Source: Hyphomicrobium sp. (GTDB lineage: Bacteria > Pseudomonadota > Alphaproteobacteria > Rhizobiales > Hyphomicrobiaceae). From it: a stretch of DNA of 64,000 bases. The notes below the pieces were generated by a model. The model did no database searches. It saw only the letters and a list, made by a program, of their open reading frames with translations, and had not been told where the DNA came from. Positions 10,779 to 20,175 of the stretch are shown here, piece by piece. The stretch is taken from the NCBI GenBank assembly GCA_017512425.1, contig JAFWGI010000015.1:248001-312000 (forward strand). The letters run 5' to 3'. The translations under genes were made by a program, and so were the position numbers. Position 1 is the stretch's first letter. The number at the start of each line of letters is the position of its first letter.

Positions 10779-13277
10779 TCAAATCATATCGACGAAGCTT
10801 GCTACCACGCGTTTGCTGGAACCATCGTCGAAAGAAATAGTCAGTTTGTTTCCATCGACGTTTGTCACTGTTCCGTCGCCAAATTTTTCGTGGCGAATGC
10901 GGCTGCCGTTGCGGAACCCAGGCGCCTTTGCTGTCGAAGACGCAACCAGCTCACCTTCGATTGTAAGGGGGCCGCGGGCGTGCGACGGCTGGCTTTGCCG
11001 CTTCTTGGCCTTCTCATCGCTGCGGCTCCAATTCTGCTGCGCGCGCTGCCAACCCGGCGTCTGGTACGTCGATGTGAAGGGTTGACCCGCAGGCTGACGA
11101 TCGAACCGGCTCGTTCCAAACGAATTGCCATAGCCATATCCTGGCGTTACGCCGCCATAGGGCGATTGGTTTTCGGCAACTTCGATATGAGCTTCCGGCA
11201 ATTCGTCAACAAATCGCGATGGGATCGCGGACTGGTAAAGCCCGCGGTTACGACGGTTTTGAGCGAATGAAATCTTGGCACGCTTCTTCGCACGCGTAAC
11301 GCCGACATACGCAAGCCGGCGCTCTTCTTCGAGGCCTGCCTTGCCGCTTTCATCGAGCGAGCGCTGGTGCGGAAATAGGCCTTCCTCCCAGCCGGGCAGG
11401 AATACTGTGCCGAATTCCAAACCCTTCGCGGCGTGCAATGTCATGAGCGAAACGCGCGCGCCGTCGTTGCCCTGGTCGACGTCCATGACGAGCGACACGT
11501 GTTCGAGGAACCCAGCCAGGCTGTCGAAATCGTGCATGAAGCGTACGAGTTCCTTCAAGTTCTCAAGCCGTGCTTGCGCTTGCGGGCTTTTGTCGGTCTG
11601 CCACATCGCGGTGTAGCCGGACTCATCCAGAATCAGTTCGGCAAGTTCGGTATGGCGCATCGTCGGGATTTGCGACCGCCAGCGCTCGAACATATGCATG
11701 AGATCGTGTAGTGCGCGCCGGGCCTTGTTCGCCAACTCGTCGGTTTCTACGATTTCGCGCGCAGCCTGATACATCGCGACGCCACGAGCGCGCGCCAATT
11801 CGTGGATGCGCTTGACCGTCGTGTCGCCGAGCCCGCGCTTCGGCACGTTGACGATCCGCTCGAATTTGAGATCGTGTGACGGGTTGGCGACGATTTCGAG
11901 ATAAGCAATCGCATCCTTGATTTCCTGCCGCTCGTAGAATCGCGGACCGCCGATAACTCGATACGGCAAACCGAGCGTAATGAATCGATCTTCGATGACA
12001 CGCATCTGAAATGACGCGCGCACCAGAATGGCGATGTTGTTGAGGTCGTATTTCTGCCGCTGCAACTGCTCGATGTCGTCGCCAATCGAGCGCGCTTCGG
12101 CTTCGTCGTCCCAGAAGTTCGCGACGGATACCTTTTCGCCGGCATCGCCATCCGTGAAGAGCGTCTTGCCGAGCCGGCCTTCGTTTTTAGAAATCAAACC
12201 TGACGCGGCGGCGAGAATATTGCCTGTTGAGCGGTAATTGCGTTCCAAGCGAATGACCTTTGCGCCTGGAAAATCTTTTTCAAAGCGCAAGATGTTATCG
12301 ACCTCAGCACCGCGCCAGCCGTAGATCGATTGGTCGTCGTCGCCGACGCAGCAGACGTTCGGGCATCCTTGAGCGAGCAAACGCAGCCAAAGGTATTGGG
12401 CGACGTTGGTGTCCTGATACTCGTCCACCATGATGTAGCGGAAGCGCTTGTGGTAGCTGGCGAGCACGTCAGGGTGCTCGCGGAACAGCCGCAGGCATTC
12501 CAGTAGCAGGTCGCCGAAATCGCAGGCGTTCAGGTCCTTGAGACGGCTTTGATAGGCCTTGTACAATTCGCGGCCTTTGCCTCCAGCGAATGCGAACGCT
12601 TCGCCTTCCGGTACTTTGTCAGGCGTCAGCCCCTTGTTCTTCCAGCTATCAATGAGACTGGCGAGCTGACGCGCAGGCCAGCGTTCTTTGTCGACACCGG
12701 CAGCTTCAATCACCTGCTTCAGCAGTCGGATCTGGTCGTCGTCGTCGAGGATCGTAAAGCTCGGCTTTAATCCAACCAGTTCGGCATGCCGCCGCAAAAT
12801 CTTGACGCCGATTGCATGGAACGTTCCGAGCCAAGCCATTCCCTCGACGGCGCCGCCAATCAATCCGCCGATGCGCTCGCGCATCTCGCGCGCCGCTTTA
12901 TTCGTGAATGTCACGGCCAGGATTTGCGACGGGAACGCACGGTTGGAAGCGAGGATGTGCGCGATGCGCGTTGTCAGGACACGCGTCTTGCCGGTGCCGG
13001 CGCCAGCAAGGACGAGCAGCGGGCCTTCGGTTGCTTCCACTGCTGCGCGCTGTTCCGGATTGAGACCCTGGAGGAACGTGGATTGAGGCCGAGGCGCCGC
13101 TGCCATCGCTCGCTGCGAGATCGAGAGTTTTGGCTGATCCGAGTTGGTAGGCACGTCGGCAGACGTTCCCGCCGGTGCTTGCGGCAGGTCGAATGGGATG
13201 TCGTCGAAATCATCGGGCGTTTTGGCCGAGCCCGGTCCGGTGGACACCACGGGAGGCGTCTTGCGATTGTCGCTCAT
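10779..13277 (-). CDS. uvrD: UvrD/PcrA-type superfamily 1A DNA helicase
   Basis: This is an ATP-dependent 3'-5' helicase of repair and replication-fork maintenance. After a disordered 85-residue N-terminal extension come the helicase motifs: Q motif LNPEQRAAVEA, Walker A AGAGTGKTRVLTTRI, motif II MVDEYQDTN, motif III GDDDQSIYGWRGAE, motif IV LERNYRST, motif V VSLMTLHAAKGLEF and motif VI RRLAYVGVTRAKK. The C-terminal RHEKFGDGTVTNVDGNKLT segment is the Tudor-like fold of PcrA/UvrD. I chose ATG 13277 (MSDNRKTPP); a longer frame to 13328 adds 17 residues. uvrD versus pcrA naming is not settled by sequence. Confidence 0.92.
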   Translation of the reverse strand: MSDNRKTPPVVSTGPGSAKTPDDFDDIPFDLPQAPAGTSADVPTNSDQPKLSISQRAMAAAPRPQSTFLQGLNPEQRAAVEATEGPLLVLAGAGTGKTRVLTTRIAHILASNRAFPSQILAVTFTNKAAREMRERIGGLIGGAVEGMAWLGTFHAIGVKILRRHAELVGLKPSFTILDDDDQIRLLKQVIEAAGVDKERWPARQLASLIDSWKNKGLTPDKVPEGEAFAFAGGKGRELYKAYQSRLKDLNACDFGDLLLECLRLFREHPDVLASYHKRFRYIMVDEYQDTNVAQYLWLRLLAQGCPNVCCVGDDDQSIYGWRGAEVDNILRFEKDFPGAKVIRLERNYRSTGNILAAASGLISKNEGRLGKTLFTDGDAGEKVSVANFWDDEAEARSIGDDIEQLQRQKYDLNNIAILVRASFQMRVIEDRFITLGLPYRVIGGPRFYERQEIKDAIAYLEIVANPSHDLKFERIVNVPKRGLGDTTVKRIHELARARGVAMYQAAREIVETDELANKARRALHDLMHMFERWRSQIPTMRHTELAELILDESGYTAMWQTDKSPQAQARLENLKELVRFMHDFDSLAGFLEHVSLVMDVDQGNDGARVSLMTLHAAKGLEFGTVFLPGWEEGLFPHQRSLDESGKAGLEEERRLAYVGVTRAKKRAKISFAQNRRNRGLYQSAIPSRFVDELPEAHIEVAENQSPYGGVTPGYGYGNSFGTSRFDRQPAGQPFTSTYQTPGWQRAQQNWSRSDEKAKKRQSQPSHARGPLTIEGELVASSTAKAPGFRNGSRIRHEKFGDGTVTNVDGNKLTISFDDGSSKRVVASFVDMI

Positions 13278-13551
13278 AAAAATGAGGTAGCTTACTGCAA
13301 CTGGTCCTACAACCGGCGGAATCGCCAATTAGCATACCTGTGAACAACCTATGCCTCGGACGGTGACTTTGATCAAATGACTGGAATTGCGCCAAATTTG
13401 CGGTTCAGACAGACCTAGGCCTGTGCGATAAGCTAGCCGAGAGCCAAACGTTGGCAATTCCGGGACGGCGGCGGCGCTGGCATCCCTTGTAGCAAGCCCT
13501 AGCGGGCGGGAGCTCAAAAGTTCGTTCGAGGCGGAAGCTTTTGGTCGGTTG

Positions 13552-16500
13552 ATGAATAACGCGCTGCTTTTCATCGGTGGTCTGCTCGTTGTCACATTGG
13601 CGGCGCTGTTTGCCGTGCCGCATTTCGTCGATTGGAATGGCTACCGCGGCGTCTTCGAAGAAGAAGCTTCCAAGGTTCTCGGCCGCGATGTTCGCGTTGG
13701 CGGCGCTGTTAACGTCCGCTTTTTGCCCACACCCTACGTTCGTTTCGAGAAGGTTCGCCTCGCCGATCCGACGGGGCAGACGGGCGAGCCTTTCGTAAGG
13801 GCCGATAGCTTCACGATGCGTCTGTCCGGGCCGGCATTGCTGCGCGGCGTACTCGAAGCCAACGAAATTGAATTGGACAAGCCCGAGCTGACGTTGGCGC
13901 TCGATAATGCGGGTAGCGGAAATTGGGCGACGGTGCAGATCAAAGCCGGTGCGTTACCCTTCATTCCCCAGAACGTCGCGCTCCATTCCGTCAAGATCGT
14001 CGATGGCGCCATCGCGTTTTACAATGCAGAGGCTCAGCAGATGGCGCGGGCTGAGGCAATCAAAGGGGAGTTCTCGGCTGAAGCGCTCAAAGGACCGTTC
14101 AAGTTCAAGGGCGAGGCGCGTTGGGCGGGCGAGGTTCGCGATGTTCGATTTGCGACGACGTTGCCCGATGCAAAGGGTCAGTTTCAGTTGAAGGCCGCAA
14201 TGCGCGGTCTGACCTCTGGCACGTCATATGCTCTGGATACGGTTGTCGCCGAACTGTCAGGCAAGCCGCGGTTTAATGGTGCGCTGACCGGAAAAATTCC
14301 GATGCAGGCTGTAGTAGAGGCTGTTGGCGCAAAGCCGGCGGAACCGGTCATCATAGATTTGCAGTCGCGCATCGACGCCAACACGGGCGGCGCCAAAATT
14401 TCTGACATCACTCTGACCGTAGAAAATGTCGCTGAACCGCAGATCATTACAGGCAGCGCAGTCGCGGTCTGGGGTTCGGCGCCGCGCCTCGATGTGACGC
14501 TTGCATCGAAATGGCTCGATCTCGATCGTCTCGCTGGCGCTGGCCAAGACAGCGCGACGTTCCTCAAAATCAAACAGCTTGGACTTTCAATGCTGCGCGG
14601 GCTTGCAGGCAGCAATGGCGAGACGGCGGCACTTGTCGAAGTCGATCAGGTCAAGCTTGGAGGCGAGACTGCCGGTGCAATGAAGATCGACGCCGCGCGC
14701 CGCGGACCTGCCGTGCGTCTCAAAGAATTGAAGGCCGGATTGCCGGGCGGATCACGGCTGGATGTTTCTGGAGATTTGAAGGACAGCGACGGCAAAATAA
14801 GCTTCGCAGGTTCCGGTTATATACAAGGCACAAACCTTGCCCGGCTGTTGGACTGGGCCGCGAAATCCGGTGCCAACATAGACGTCAACGCCGATGGTCC
14901 TTTTTCCGCTGAAGGCCAGGTTCAGATCACCGACGACCGTCTTGAGTTAAAGGAAGCAACAGCGGAAATCGGCGGCAAATCATTCTCGGGCGATATCGTG
15001 GTGAGCGGCGACAGCCAACGCCGCGTCGCCGTCACACTTGAAGCGGTTAGCATCGACACAACGCAGTTGTTTCCGGAAACGTCGCGCGTGCTGGACGCCA
15101 GCTTGCGCCGCGCGCTGGGCATTGCGCCTGCGCTCGCTGCGGCAAGCGATAGCGCCGCGACCGGGCCAGCTACGACTCCAGCTACTGCCAGCGAGGGCGA
15201 CATGAGCGTCCGCGTGCTGGCGGGTGAACTGAAGCATCTCGATAAGACGTTCCGCGATGTTGATGCCACGGTGCGTATGGACGGCGGAAAAATTCACATT
15301 CCATCCGCCAAATTTACGACGCCGGCTGGCCTTGCCGTTGGGGTTGAGGCGCGCATCAGCGACGCCAGCCAGCAACCGAAAGGCACGCTTGCCTACGACC
15401 TTGTTGCGAGTTCGAGTGCCGCGATGAAGGATATGGCAACGTTGACCGGTCTTGCGCCGCTGTTGCCGGATGCAAACCTAGCGCGTCTTACGAATGCCAA
15501 ACTTGCAGGCCTCGTGCGTTTAAGTAACCGCCACGCCGGTAGCGCTGATGTGACGGTCGACGGCACACTGCAATCGGCAAGGTTGACGGGCAGCGCCGAA
15601 TTCGACGGCGGATTAAAAGGTTGGCGTTCAGGTCAAAGCCGGGTTCGGATCTCGTCGCGATCGCCCACTCTCGTGAGTTTGATGTCGGGCCTCGGCTTCA
15701 GCCAATCTGCGCAGTCAGAACAGCCCACAAGTGAGGCCGAACTCGTTTTTGCGTCCTCCGGCAAGATGGCTGAGGCTGCGGCCGCAAGCATGGCAATAGC
15801 CGCACCCGGCCTGGCAGCACATTACGATGGCGGATTTACGCTTGCGGATGACGGCGACGTTCGTATCGCTGGCAATTTGCGCATCGATGCTCAGAACGTT
15901 GCCGACGTGCTCTTGATGGCGGGGTCAACGCCGGCGAGCGGCGTAGCTGGTCAGAAGCTCTCCGGCACCATCGCGACAACGCGCGAAGCAGGCAAGTGGA
16001 CACTAGCATCGCGCAGTTTCACCATTGGCGACAGCACGCTGCATGGTACGGCGACATTCGCACGCAATTCTGACGGCGCGCTTTCGATCAATGCCGACGT
16101 TTCGGCAGACACGGTGACGGTCGCCGGATTGCTCGCGCCGCTGCACGATGCATCCCCGGCCGTCGCGTCCGATACTGCGATCACGCCTCCGACGTCTGCG
16201 GCAGCTGCCATTTGGCCTTCTGGTACGTTTAATTTCGCTGCGTTCGAGACGGCGACCGGCACGATCAAGCTGGATTATAAGGCGCTGGATCTCCATCAGG
16301 GCCTCGTCGCGCGCGACGGCAAAATCGAGATCACACTAGCACCCGGCATAGTTGGGATCGGCAGCCTGAGCGGTACCGCTGCCGGCGGCGACCTGTCGGG
16401 CTCATTGCAGTTGAGCAAGGCGCTTGGCGGCATCAATTTCGATGGTGCACTCAAAATTGATGGCGCGGAACTCGCGCAATTGAGCGGCAAGGGTCACGGT

Positions 16501-17511
16501 ACCGCGACGGTTGAAGCCAAGGCGACCGCCCAAGCGCAAAGCGTTGCCGGCCTAATCGCTGTTCTGAGCGGGTCTGGCACGATCACGCTGGCCGATGCCG
16601 TTGTGCCAGCGCCTGGACCATCGATCGCAAGTACGGCGATTACGCCCATGCTGGCGCACAAAGTTCGCAACCAGGGCGACGAAGTGGCGATTGCGTTGCA
16701 GGCCGCTATGCCGGATGCGCGCGCCGACCTCGGGACGCGCACGATACCGTTCAGTATTGCCGATGGTGTCGCGAAGCTCGATCAGCAATTGCTGGAATCG
16801 CCGGAGGGCATCGTTACGAGTGCGACCGTAGTCGATTTGACGACGTTTGCGATCGATAGCTCGTGGAAACTCGCGGCAGTTGTGCCGCCGTTGCCACCGC
16901 CGCCAGATCCGATCCCGGGTTGGGTTGCGCCGCAGCCGAAAGCGCCGTTGCCGCCGGCCGTCGTCGTCTACACCGGCAATCTTGGCGCTCTGTCGGATAT
17001 TGCAGTCGGCGTCGATGCGTCTGACATGCAGCGCGAGCTCGCCGTGCGCGTTCTCGAGCGCAACGTCGAAGATCTAGAGCGCATTCGCAAAATTGACGAG
17101 CATCGCGCTAAGGCCGAGCGCGATCGCCGTTTGGCAATCGAGGCCGAGCGTGCCGCTGCTGCGGCTGCCGCCCGCGCTGCTGCTCAGAAACCGCCGGCTG
17201 CTGCCGCGCCACCGCCACCGCCTCAGCCCGAATTGCCGCCGATTTTGCCCGAGTCGTCCGGCGCGACCGGCGATGGACAGTCGTCTGCGACGCCGCCGGC
17301 AACCGCGGCTTCGCCTCCAACCGCAGCCCCGGCCGATGGTACCGTTCCCCAATCTGATGCGAATGCTGCGCAGGCGGCAGATGCAACTGCGCCAGAGGTG
17401 GTGCCATCGCCGCAGCCGGCGGTGCGGCCGCAATCGCCGCGGCCACGACCGTCGCAAGCACGCCGCACGTCATCTGATGAAGTCATGCGCTCGCTTGGCG
17501 GCTACCCATAG
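13552..17511 (+). CDS. AsmA-family envelope protein, 1319 aa
   Basis: AsmA-type proteins are inner-membrane-anchored, elongated periplasmic proteins linked to outer-membrane assembly and lipid transport. An N-terminal transmembrane helix (ALLFIGGLLVVTLAALFAV) is followed by the AsmA start motif (DWNGYRGVFEEEASKVLGR, then RFLPTPYVRFEKVRLAD). Beta-rich repeats fill about 1,100 residues, with an AsmA C-terminal-like region around 940-1130 (FNFAAFETATGTIKLDYKA). The last 150 residues differ: a charged helix (ERDRRLAIEAERAAAAAAAR) and a proline/alanine-rich tail. The tail's location and role are unclear. The gene is divergent from the helicase. Confidence 0.85.
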   Translation: MNNALLFIGGLLVVTLAALFAVPHFVDWNGYRGVFEEEASKVLGRDVRVGGAVNVRFLPTPYVRFEKVRLADPTGQTGEPFVRADSFTMRLSGPALLRGVLEANEIELDKPELTLALDNAGSGNWATVQIKAGALPFIPQNVALHSVKIVDGAIAFYNAEAQQMARAEAIKGEFSAEALKGPFKFKGEARWAGEVRDVRFATTLPDAKGQFQLKAAMRGLTSGTSYALDTVVAELSGKPRFNGALTGKIPMQAVVEAVGAKPAEPVIIDLQSRIDANTGGAKISDITLTVENVAEPQIITGSAVAVWGSAPRLDVTLASKWLDLDRLAGAGQDSATFLKIKQLGLSMLRGLAGSNGETAALVEVDQVKLGGETAGAMKIDAARRGPAVRLKELKAGLPGGSRLDVSGDLKDSDGKISFAGSGYIQGTNLARLLDWAAKSGANIDVNADGPFSAEGQVQITDDRLELKEATAEIGGKSFSGDIVVSGDSQRRVAVTLEAVSIDTTQLFPETSRVLDASLRRALGIAPALAAASDSAATGPATTPATASEGDMSVRVLAGELKHLDKTFRDVDATVRMDGGKIHIPSAKFTTPAGLAVGVEARISDASQQPKGTLAYDLVASSSAAMKDMATLTGLAPLLPDANLARLTNAKLAGLVRLSNRHAGSADVTVDGTLQSARLTGSAEFDGGLKGWRSGQSRVRISSRSPTLVSLMSGLGFSQSAQSEQPTSEAELVFASSGKMAEAAAASMAIAAPGLAAHYDGGFTLADDGDVRIAGNLRIDAQNVADVLLMAGSTPASGVAGQKLSGTIATTREAGKWTLASRSFTIGDSTLHGTATFARNSDGALSINADVSADTVTVAGLLAPLHDASPAVASDTAITPPTSAAAAIWPSGTFNFAAFETATGTIKLDYKALDLHQGLVARDGKIEITLAPGIVGIGSLSGTAAGGDLSGSLQLSKALGGINFDGALKIDGAELAQLSGKGHGTATVEAKATAQAQSVAGLIAVLSGSGTITLADAVVPAPGPSIASTAITPMLAHKVRNQGDEVAIALQAAMPDARADLGTRTIPFSIADGVAKLDQQLLESPEGIVTSATVVDLTTFAIDSSWKLAAVVPPLPPPPDPIPGWVAPQPKAPLPPAVVVYTGNLGALSDIAVGVDASDMQRELAVRVLERNVEDLERIRKIDEHRAKAERDRRLAIEAERAAAAAAARAAAQKPPAAAAPPPPPQPELPPILPESSGATGDGQSSATPPATAASPPTAAPADGTVPQSDANAAQAADATAPEVVPSPQPAVRPQSPRPRPSQARRTSSDEVMRSLGGYP

Positions 17512-17750
17512 GCTTTCGCCGCGTTGGCGCCGCTCGTGGCGCGCGCTTCGAGACGCCTCAGCAACCAGACGCGAACGGCACTCGATAAGCCCGCGCCGCC
17601 GCGTGTCTTGTCGATTGACGCGACAATGGCCGCAATCGCGACGTGGTCTTCTTTAGCAGCCGTTTTGAGTGCGTCCCAAAATTCCGCTTCGAGCGAGATG
17701 GACGTGCGATGCCCATCGATAGCGAACGAACGCTTGACGGGTCGCGTCAC
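17502..17750 (-). CDS. Ribbon-helix-helix domain protein
   Basis: The 82-residue product fits the alphaproteobacterial RHH_4 type: SFAIDGHRTSISLEAEFWDA forms the strand and first helix, then LKTAAKEDHVAIAAIVASID, and a C-terminal LSSAVRVWLLRRL. Such proteins resemble arc-type DNA-binding regulators, but targets are unknown. Its ATG overlaps the stop of the DUF4169 gene by 4 bases, so the two are translationally coupled. The 3' end overlaps the convergent asmA end by 10 bases. Confidence 0.8.
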   Translation of the reverse strand: MTRPVKRSFAIDGHRTSISLEAEFWDALKTAAKEDHVAIAAIVASIDKTRGGAGLSSAVRVWLLRRLEARATSGANAAKAYG

Positions 17751-17968
17751 GAAGCGCTTCCGGGATCGAGGTCGTCGTCGATTGCGGCTCCGCGCGGGAT
17801 GTGGGCGCCGTCGAGCACACGATCGCGCGCGCGCTCATCGCTCGCGATCTGGTCCTTCTCGCCCTTTGTGCGGCCGTAGCGGATACGATTTTGCTCGGCC
17901 AGCTTCTCCGCCTCGGCGCGCTCGCGCGCTTTGCGGAACTTGTTGAGGTTGACGATCTCAGCGGTCAT
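17747..17968 (-). CDS. DUF4169 family protein
   Basis: This short (73 aa), highly charged protein has the signature of DUF4169: MTAEIVNLNKFRKARERAEA, then NRIRYGRTKGEKDQIASDE, rich in Arg, Glu and Lys and mostly helical. The function of the family is unknown. It sits 50 bases after fumC on the same strand and overlaps the ribbon-helix-helix gene. The trio fumC-DUF4169-RHH is a recurrent alphaproteobacterial order as I recall it. Confidence 0.8.
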   Translation of the reverse strand: MTAEIVNLNKFRKARERAEAEKLAEQNRIRYGRTKGEKDQIASDERARDRVLDGAHIPRGAAIDDDLDPGSAS

Positions 17969-18018
17969 GCCAAGCAGCCCTCACTGATTGCACGGCGCCC
18001 TTGCTGCTTGAGCGCCTG

Positions 18019-19410
18019 TTATGCATCCGGCCCGATCATTTTCTCAGGCCGCACGATAGCATCGAAATCCTCCGCCGCAATCCCGGCGGCGATCGCTTCT
18101 TCGCGCAACGTCGTGCCGTTCTGATGCGCGGTCTTGGCGATCTTAGCAGCTTTATCGTAACCGTACTTTTCTTTGAGCGGCGTCACAAGCATCAAAGAGT
18201 TGGCGAGACCTTTGGCGATGTTGTCGAGGCGCGGCTCGATACCGATGACGCAATTGTCGGTGAAGGATACGGCGGCGTCTGCCAGCAAGCGCACCGACTG
18301 CAGGAAGTTGTAGGCCATCATCGGGTTGTAGACGTTGAGCTCGAAATGGCCCTGACTGCCTGCAAATCCGATAGCGGCATTGTTGCCGTGAATGTGGGCG
18401 GCGACTTGCGTTAAAGCCTCGCACTGCGTCGGGTTAACCTTGCCGGGCATGATGGAAGAGCCGGGCTCATTCTCTGGCAATGCAAGCTCGCCGAGACCAG
18501 CGCGCGGACCCGAGCCGAGCAGGCGGATGTCGTTGGCGATCTTGAAGCAGCTCATCGCGACCGTCGTGATCGCCCCGTGCGTCATGACCATCGCGTCGTG
18601 CGCCGCAAGCGCCTCGAATTTGTTCGGCGCCGACTTGAAAGGCAAATGCGTGATCGATGCGATCCGCTCGGCAACCTTGTCCGCGAATCCAGCGGGTGAG
18701 GCGAGACCTGTGCCGACGGCCGTGCCGCCCTGTGCCAGTTCCATGAGCATCGGCAGCGTCATCTCAACGCGCTTGATGCCGTTGTCGATTTGCTGGGTAT
18801 AGCCGGAGAACTCCTGGCCGAGCGTCAGCGGTGTCGCGTCCTGGGTATGCGTGCGCCCGATCTTGATGATGCCCTTCCAGGCTTCGGCTTTGTCGTTGAG
18901 TGCGTTGCGCAGCTTTTGCAGCGCTGGGATGAGCCGGTGATGAACCTCTTCCGCGCAGGCGATATGCATTGCGGTCGGGAAGGTGTCGTTTGACGACTGG
19001 CTCATGTTGACGTGGTCGTTGGGGTGGACGGGCTTTTTCGAACCCATCTCTCCGCCGAGCATTTCGATGGCGCGGTTCGACATGACCTCGTTGGCGTTCA
19101 TGTTCGATTGCGTGCCCGACCCCGTCTGCCAGACGACAAGTGGGAAATGCGCGTCGAGCTTGCCTTCGATGACTTCCTGTGCCGCTTTGACAATGACCTC
19201 ACCGAGCTTCGCATCGAGCTTGCCGAGCGCCATGTTGGTTTCGGCCGCAGCGCGTTTGACGATGCCGAGCGCACGGATGACCGGGGCGGGCTGCTTTTCC
19301 CAGCCGATCTTGAAATTGCCGAGGCTGCGTTCGGCCTGCGCGCCCCAATACTTATCGGAGGCGACGCTAATCGGGCCAAAGGTATCGGTCTCGGTGCGGG
19401 TTTTTGTCAT
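18019..19410 (-). CDS. fumC: Class II fumarate hydratase
   Basis: FumC interconverts fumarate and L-malate in the TCA cycle without an iron-sulfur cluster. The 463-residue product carries the superfamily signature [15 protein letters not shown], the substrate-binding region [28 protein letters not shown] and the catalytic-His region [19 protein letters not shown]. Length and ends are typical. The two small genes downstream on the same strand may be co-transcribed. Confidence 0.95.
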   Translation of the reverse strand: MTKTRTETDTFGPISVASDKYWGAQAERSLGNFKIGWEKQPAPVIRALGIVKRAAAETNMALGKLDAKLGEVIVKAAQEVIEGKLDAHFPLVVWQTGSGTQSNMNANEVMSNRAIEMLGGEMGSKKPVHPNDHVNMSQSSNDTFPTAMHIACAEEVHHRLIPALQKLRNALNDKAEAWKGIIKIGRTHTQDATPLTLGQEFSGYTQQIDNGIKRVEMTLPMLMELAQGGTAVGTGLASPAGFADKVAERIASITHLPFKSAPNKFEALAAHDAMVMTHGAITTVAMSCFKIANDIRLLGSGPRAGLGELALPENEPGSSIMPGKVNPTQCEALTQVAAHIHGNNAAIGFAGSQGHFELNVYNPMMAYNFLQSVRLLADAAVSFTDNCVIGIEPRLDNIAKGLANSLMLVTPLKEKYGYDKAAKIAKTAHQNGTTLREEAIAAGIAAEDFDAIVRPEKMIGPDA

Positions 19411-19540
19411 TGGATCACTGCTGGTTGTCGTTGCTTTCGGTTCGATAGCACATCGCCGCGCCGGCAGTCATCCTGCGGCCATGTTGCTGGAGGCGCACGC
19501 ATAGGGCGTAGTCTATGCATTTCACAAAAAGCGCCGGACA

Positions 19541-20002
19541 TCACTTCGCGATCATGACGTAGGTCGCAGCGACGAGCGGCACGGTCGCGGCTATCCCCCA
19601 CACCAGCCAGCGGCGGCCGTCGCGCCAATAGCTCTCTGGGATCGGCGCGTCTGGTTCGAATATGCGAGCCGCGCGCGCCTGACGGATCTGGACAGGCACA
19701 AGCACGCCGAGCCAGAGCGCGCCTGAGATCAAGAACAGCACCTGACCCCAGACAAGCCACGGGTCGGCAAATAAATCCATGTTTGCGATCAGGGCCATGC
19801 CGTAGCCGCCGACGATGATCAGCGTGATCGCCGGAAACGTGAATAGCCAGTCGGCTGCGATCACAGCGCGTTGGGCATTGGCGACAATGCGCGGGTCGTT
19901 GCTGCGGTCGGAATAGACTTTCCAGAACGCAGTGATCGTGACGTTACCGATCAGCAGGACGACGCCGGCGACGTGGAGAAATTTCAGCACGGAATAGAGC
20001 AT
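19541..20002 (-). CDS. DUF2269-type integral membrane protein
   Basis: The 153-residue protein has four predicted transmembrane helices (FLHVAGVVLLIGNVTITAFW; WLFTFPAITLIIVGGYGMAL; WGQVLFLISGALWLGVLV; WLVWGIAATVPLVAATYV). Helix 1 carries a His after the start, as in DUF2269 proteins. The family function is not established. I chose ATG 20002, preceded by GGAGG at 5-base spacing; a longer frame to 20044 adds 14 residues before it. It lies 130 bases upstream of fumC and is divergent from the M3 peptidase. Confidence 0.7.
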   Translation of the reverse strand: MLYSVLKFLHVAGVVLLIGNVTITAFWKVYSDRSNDPRIVANAQRAVIAADWLFTFPAITLIIVGGYGMALIANMDLFADPWLVWGQVLFLISGALWLGVLVPVQIRQARAARIFEPDAPIPESYWRDGRRWLVWGIAATVPLVAATYVMIAK

Positions 20003-20175
20003 GATCCTCCGGGCGCCGATGCCAACGAGCTGCAGCAGACGCAAGCTATACCATTGAAGTTACGCTGAAAGCTATTGGCCGGATCCGCGACCCTACCGTT
20101 CCTTCATTTTCTTCGACACCCGGGGTGTGCTAGGCATCCGGCCTCTTTACGCATCCGGCAATACGAGGGTTTGAA